Translations under genes and position numbers: made by a program | Assembly: GCA_030144725.1 (NCBI GenBank) | Contig: JASKMD010000016.1 | Location: 1,367,349 to 1,431,348, forward strand | Origin: Haematococcus lacustris | Taxonomy: Eukaryota; Chlorophyta; Chlorophyceae; Chlamydomonadales; Haematococcaceae | Reading direction: 5' to 3' | DNA length: 64,000 nt | Shown: in pieces, positions 62,101-64,000 of the stretch | How positions within the stretch are numbered: the stretch's first letter is position 1 | Layout of the letters: each line of letters begins with the position of its first letter | Notes under the pieces: generated by a model | What the model saw: the letters and a program-made list of their open reading frames with translations, nothing else | Databases searched by the model: none | Told to the model about the DNA's origin: nothing

Positions 62101-63443
62101 GGGCAGGGGCAGGGGCAGGGGCAGGGGCAGGGTGTCATCGGCAGGGTGTCATCGGCAGGGTGTCATCGGCAGGGTGTCATCGGCAGGGTGTCACTGGCAG
62201 GGGCAGGGATCAGGCTTTGCCCCTTGTGTGTGATAAAGATCAGGCTTCAGGTGGCCCACCCGCAACAGACCCAGCAGCTGGACCCAGCTGGCTTAGCGGT
62301 GGGTGCTGCGACTCTGGCTGCAGGGGCTGCTCAGCTGTTCCTGGGGGATGTCCACGGCGGGGCCTACGCCTTTGAGCCGCTGTGGCGCTGCCTGTGCTAT
62401 GAGGTGACACCCACACACCCCGCACTCGGTCACCCCCTCACCCGGCACCCTATGCCACCTCAGCCCCCTCCCGCCATAACCGCCACCTCCCCCCCACCCC
62501 ACCCCACCCCACCCCACCCCACCCCACCCCACCCCACCCCACCCCACCCCACCCCACCCCCCCCACCCCACCCCACCCACCCCACCCCACCCCACCCCAC
62601 CCCACCCCACCCCACCCCACCCCACCCACCCCACCCCACCCCACCCCACCCCACCCCACCCCACCCACCCCACCCCACCCACCCCACCCCACCCCACCCC
62701 ACCCCACCCCACCCACCCCACCCCACCCCACCCCACCCCACCCCACCCCACCCCCCCCACCCCACCCCACCCCACCCCACCCCACCCACCCCACCCACCC
62801 CACCCACCCCACCCCACCCCACCCCACCCCACCCCACCCCACCCCACCCCACCCCACCCCACCCCACCCCACCCCACCCCACCCCACCCCACCCCACCCC
62901 ACCCCACCCCACCCCACCCCACCCCACCCCACCCCACCCCACCCCACCCCACCCCACCCCACCCCACCCCACCCACCCCACCCCACCCCACCCCACCCCA
63001 CCCCACCCCACCCCGCCCCGCCCCGCCCCACCCCACCCCTCGTCTGCTGTGCTGCCCCCCCCCAGGTCATCCTAGGCCAAGCCGCTCCCAGCCTGCCCAC
63101 CTCCTCATCCGCTGTCATGCCCACCCCTGCCAGCACCTCTGCAGCCGCTGAGCTGTCCCCCAGCCACACAGCAGACACAGGCCCAGCCACCCCAATGGGT
63201 CAGGCGCCAAAGCCAGCCGCCCAGGCCAGCCCACCAGTATCAGAGGCTGCAGGCTGGAAGGGGGAGAAGGGGGCCTCAGGGGCAGGGGGCGCAGGGGGCT
63301 CAGGGGCCTCAGGGGCTGGGGCTGGCGGTCAGGCTGTGGGCAGCTGGGGGCTGCACCTGGTGCCTGCAGCCGCCCTGCCCTCACTGCTGTCAGCTGTGGC
63401 CGCCCCCCTGGTGTACTATGCCCGCCAGCCCCAGGAGCTGCAG
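59125..63443 (+). CDS. Membrane-anchored protein of unknown function (3' partial)
   Basis: I do not recognise the family. Exons: 59125-59240 (ATG; an N-terminal membrane segment, VALGVAAVGLTLALYAY), 59330-59759 (Pro/Ala-rich linker then a helical block, VVRKLRLAGEADSKEDREVV), 60251-60361 (AQPFYQ-like block, PQPFYQILARHYASA), 61469-61581 (GWLQNLYGQGYAAPLMALLM), about 61901-61965 and about 62234-62403 (FLGDVHGGAYAFEPLWR). The exon 63066-63443 is Ala/Gly/Pro-rich, then hydrophobic. The first four join in phase. The join into 62234 needs an alternative donor. The donor at 59759 is GC-type. The protein probably continues past the 42-bp satellite and the window end. The single N-terminal membrane segment suggests a membrane-tethered helical protein. 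Confidence 0.65.
61380..61412. repeat. 9-bp tandem repeat (AAGGGCTAA-type)
   Basis: Four copies of GGCTAAGGG just upstream of the acceptor at 61468. Confidence 0.88.
61968..62131. repeat. (GGGGCA)n array, then GGCAGGGTGTCATC units
   Basis: About 27 perfect GGGGCA units, followed to 62200 by four to five 14-bp units, in the intron after about 61965. It yields Gly/Ala and Gln/Gly artefact frames. The plus strand is quadruplex-prone. Confidence 0.97.
62491..63040 (+). repeat. Long (CCCCA)n array, about 550 bp
   Basis: Over 100 CCCCA units with CCCA-shortened and CCCCCC-lengthened variants, and a few GCCCC units at the 3' edge. It fills the intron just before the exon at 63066. All Gly/Trp/Val or Pro/His/Thr frames are artefacts. 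Confidence 0.98.
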
Positions 63444-63506
63444 GCAGGTGCTGGGGCAAGGGGAGACCAGGGGCGGTCGGAGAGGCAGCTGGGCAGGGGG
63501 TAGGGG

Positions 63507-64000
63507 CAGCTGGGCATGAGGGAGGGGGCGGGGGGCAGGGGGTAGGGGCAGCTGGGCATGAGGGAGGGGGCGGGGGGCAGGGGGTAGGGGCAGCTGGGCA
63601 TGAGGGAGGGGGCGGGGGGCAGGGGGTAGGGGCAGCTGGGCTGAGGGAGGGGCGGGGGGCAGGGGGTAGGGGCAGCTGGGCATGAGGGAGGGGGCGGGGG
63701 GCAGGGGGTAGGGGCAGCTGGGCATGAGGGAGGGGGCGGGGGGCAGGGGGTAGGGGCAGCTGGGCATGAGGGAGGGGGCGGGGGGCAGGGGGTAGGGGCA
63801 GCTGGGCATGAGGGAGGGGGCGGGGGGCAGGGGGTAGGGGCAGCTGGGCATGAGGGAGGGGCGGGGGGCAGGGGGTAGGGGCAGCTGGGCATGAGGGAGG
63901 GGGGCGGGGGGGCAGGGGGTAGGGGCAGCTGGGCATGAGGGAGGGGGCGGGGGGCAGGGGGGTAGGGGCAGCTGGGCATGAGGGAGGGGGCGGGGGGGGG
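63507..64000. repeat. 42-bp satellite, at least 11 copies, running off the window
   Basis: Unit CAGCTGGGCATGAGGGAGGG plus 22 G-rich bases. Copies vary by one- to two-base G insertions or deletions and a missing CAT in one unit (near 63640). It lies in the intron after 63443 and continues beyond the window. Confidence 0.97.

Noticed and set aside
62240..63190. Long Gly/Val/Trp minus-strand ORFs
   Set aside because: Antisense of the CCCCA array; the sense strand carries phase-consistent exons.

Overview
This is a eukaryotic nuclear window, most likely from a chlamydomonadalean green alga close to Haematococcus. The evidence is GC-rich sequence, genes broken into many short exons with GT-AG and several GC-AG introns, introns packed with micro- and minisatellites (CCTG, CCCCA, CAG, CCTGA, GGGGCA and 10-106 bp units), and TnpB/Fanzor-type repeats that I associate from memory with Haematococcus. 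No bacterial operon, rRNA, tRNA or CRISPR array is supported. A 500-base run of N lies at 43501-44000. Most long open frames are translated satellites. The gene models below were rebuilt by joining exons whose splice sites and phases agree, so exon borders are predictions.

Layout. (1) 1-5954, +: bZIP transcription factor, 5' end cut by the window. (2) 7251-15888, -: GT21 glycosyltransferase resembling ceramide glucosyltransferase, convergent with the bZIP gene; its start is unresolved and a 106-bp satellite fills one intron. (3) 16776-18220, +: decayed Fanzor/TnpB-like element. (4) 18637-37338, +: class I cyclic-nucleotide phosphodiesterase, nearly 19 kb, with a long N-terminal region and a low-complexity insertion of about 358 residues inside the catalytic domain. 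Its introns hold a solo Fanzor-element end (28138-28345) and a 156-bp hAT-type MITE with an 8-bp target duplication. (5) 37339-43325: gene-poor, with a small basic ORF, a coiled-coil ORF and a degraded transposase-like region. (6) 43326-47522, -: MOSC-domain (amidoxime-reducing-component-like) enzyme, complete in nine exons; the N gap is in its last intron. (7) 48417-49750, -: several exon-like pieces of unknown affiliation. (8) 49737-55094, -: RING-finger protein with a 4.2-kb Gln/Ser/Pro-rich exon. (9) 55850-56345 (+) and 57130-58744 (-): two more Fanzor-like remnants. (10) 59125 to beyond about 63443, +: membrane-anchored protein of unknown function, cut by a 42-bp satellite and the window end.

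The host genes do not form a pathway; they are independent nuclear genes (transcription, sphingolipid-type glycosylation, cyclic-nucleotide signalling, molybdenum-cofactor enzyme, ubiquitin ligase). The most interesting thread is the Fanzor/TnpB-like family: three decayed coding copies of two subfamilies, plus one copy of the 3' non-coding end without any ORF. That conserved 3' end is where a guide (omega) RNA would be expected.
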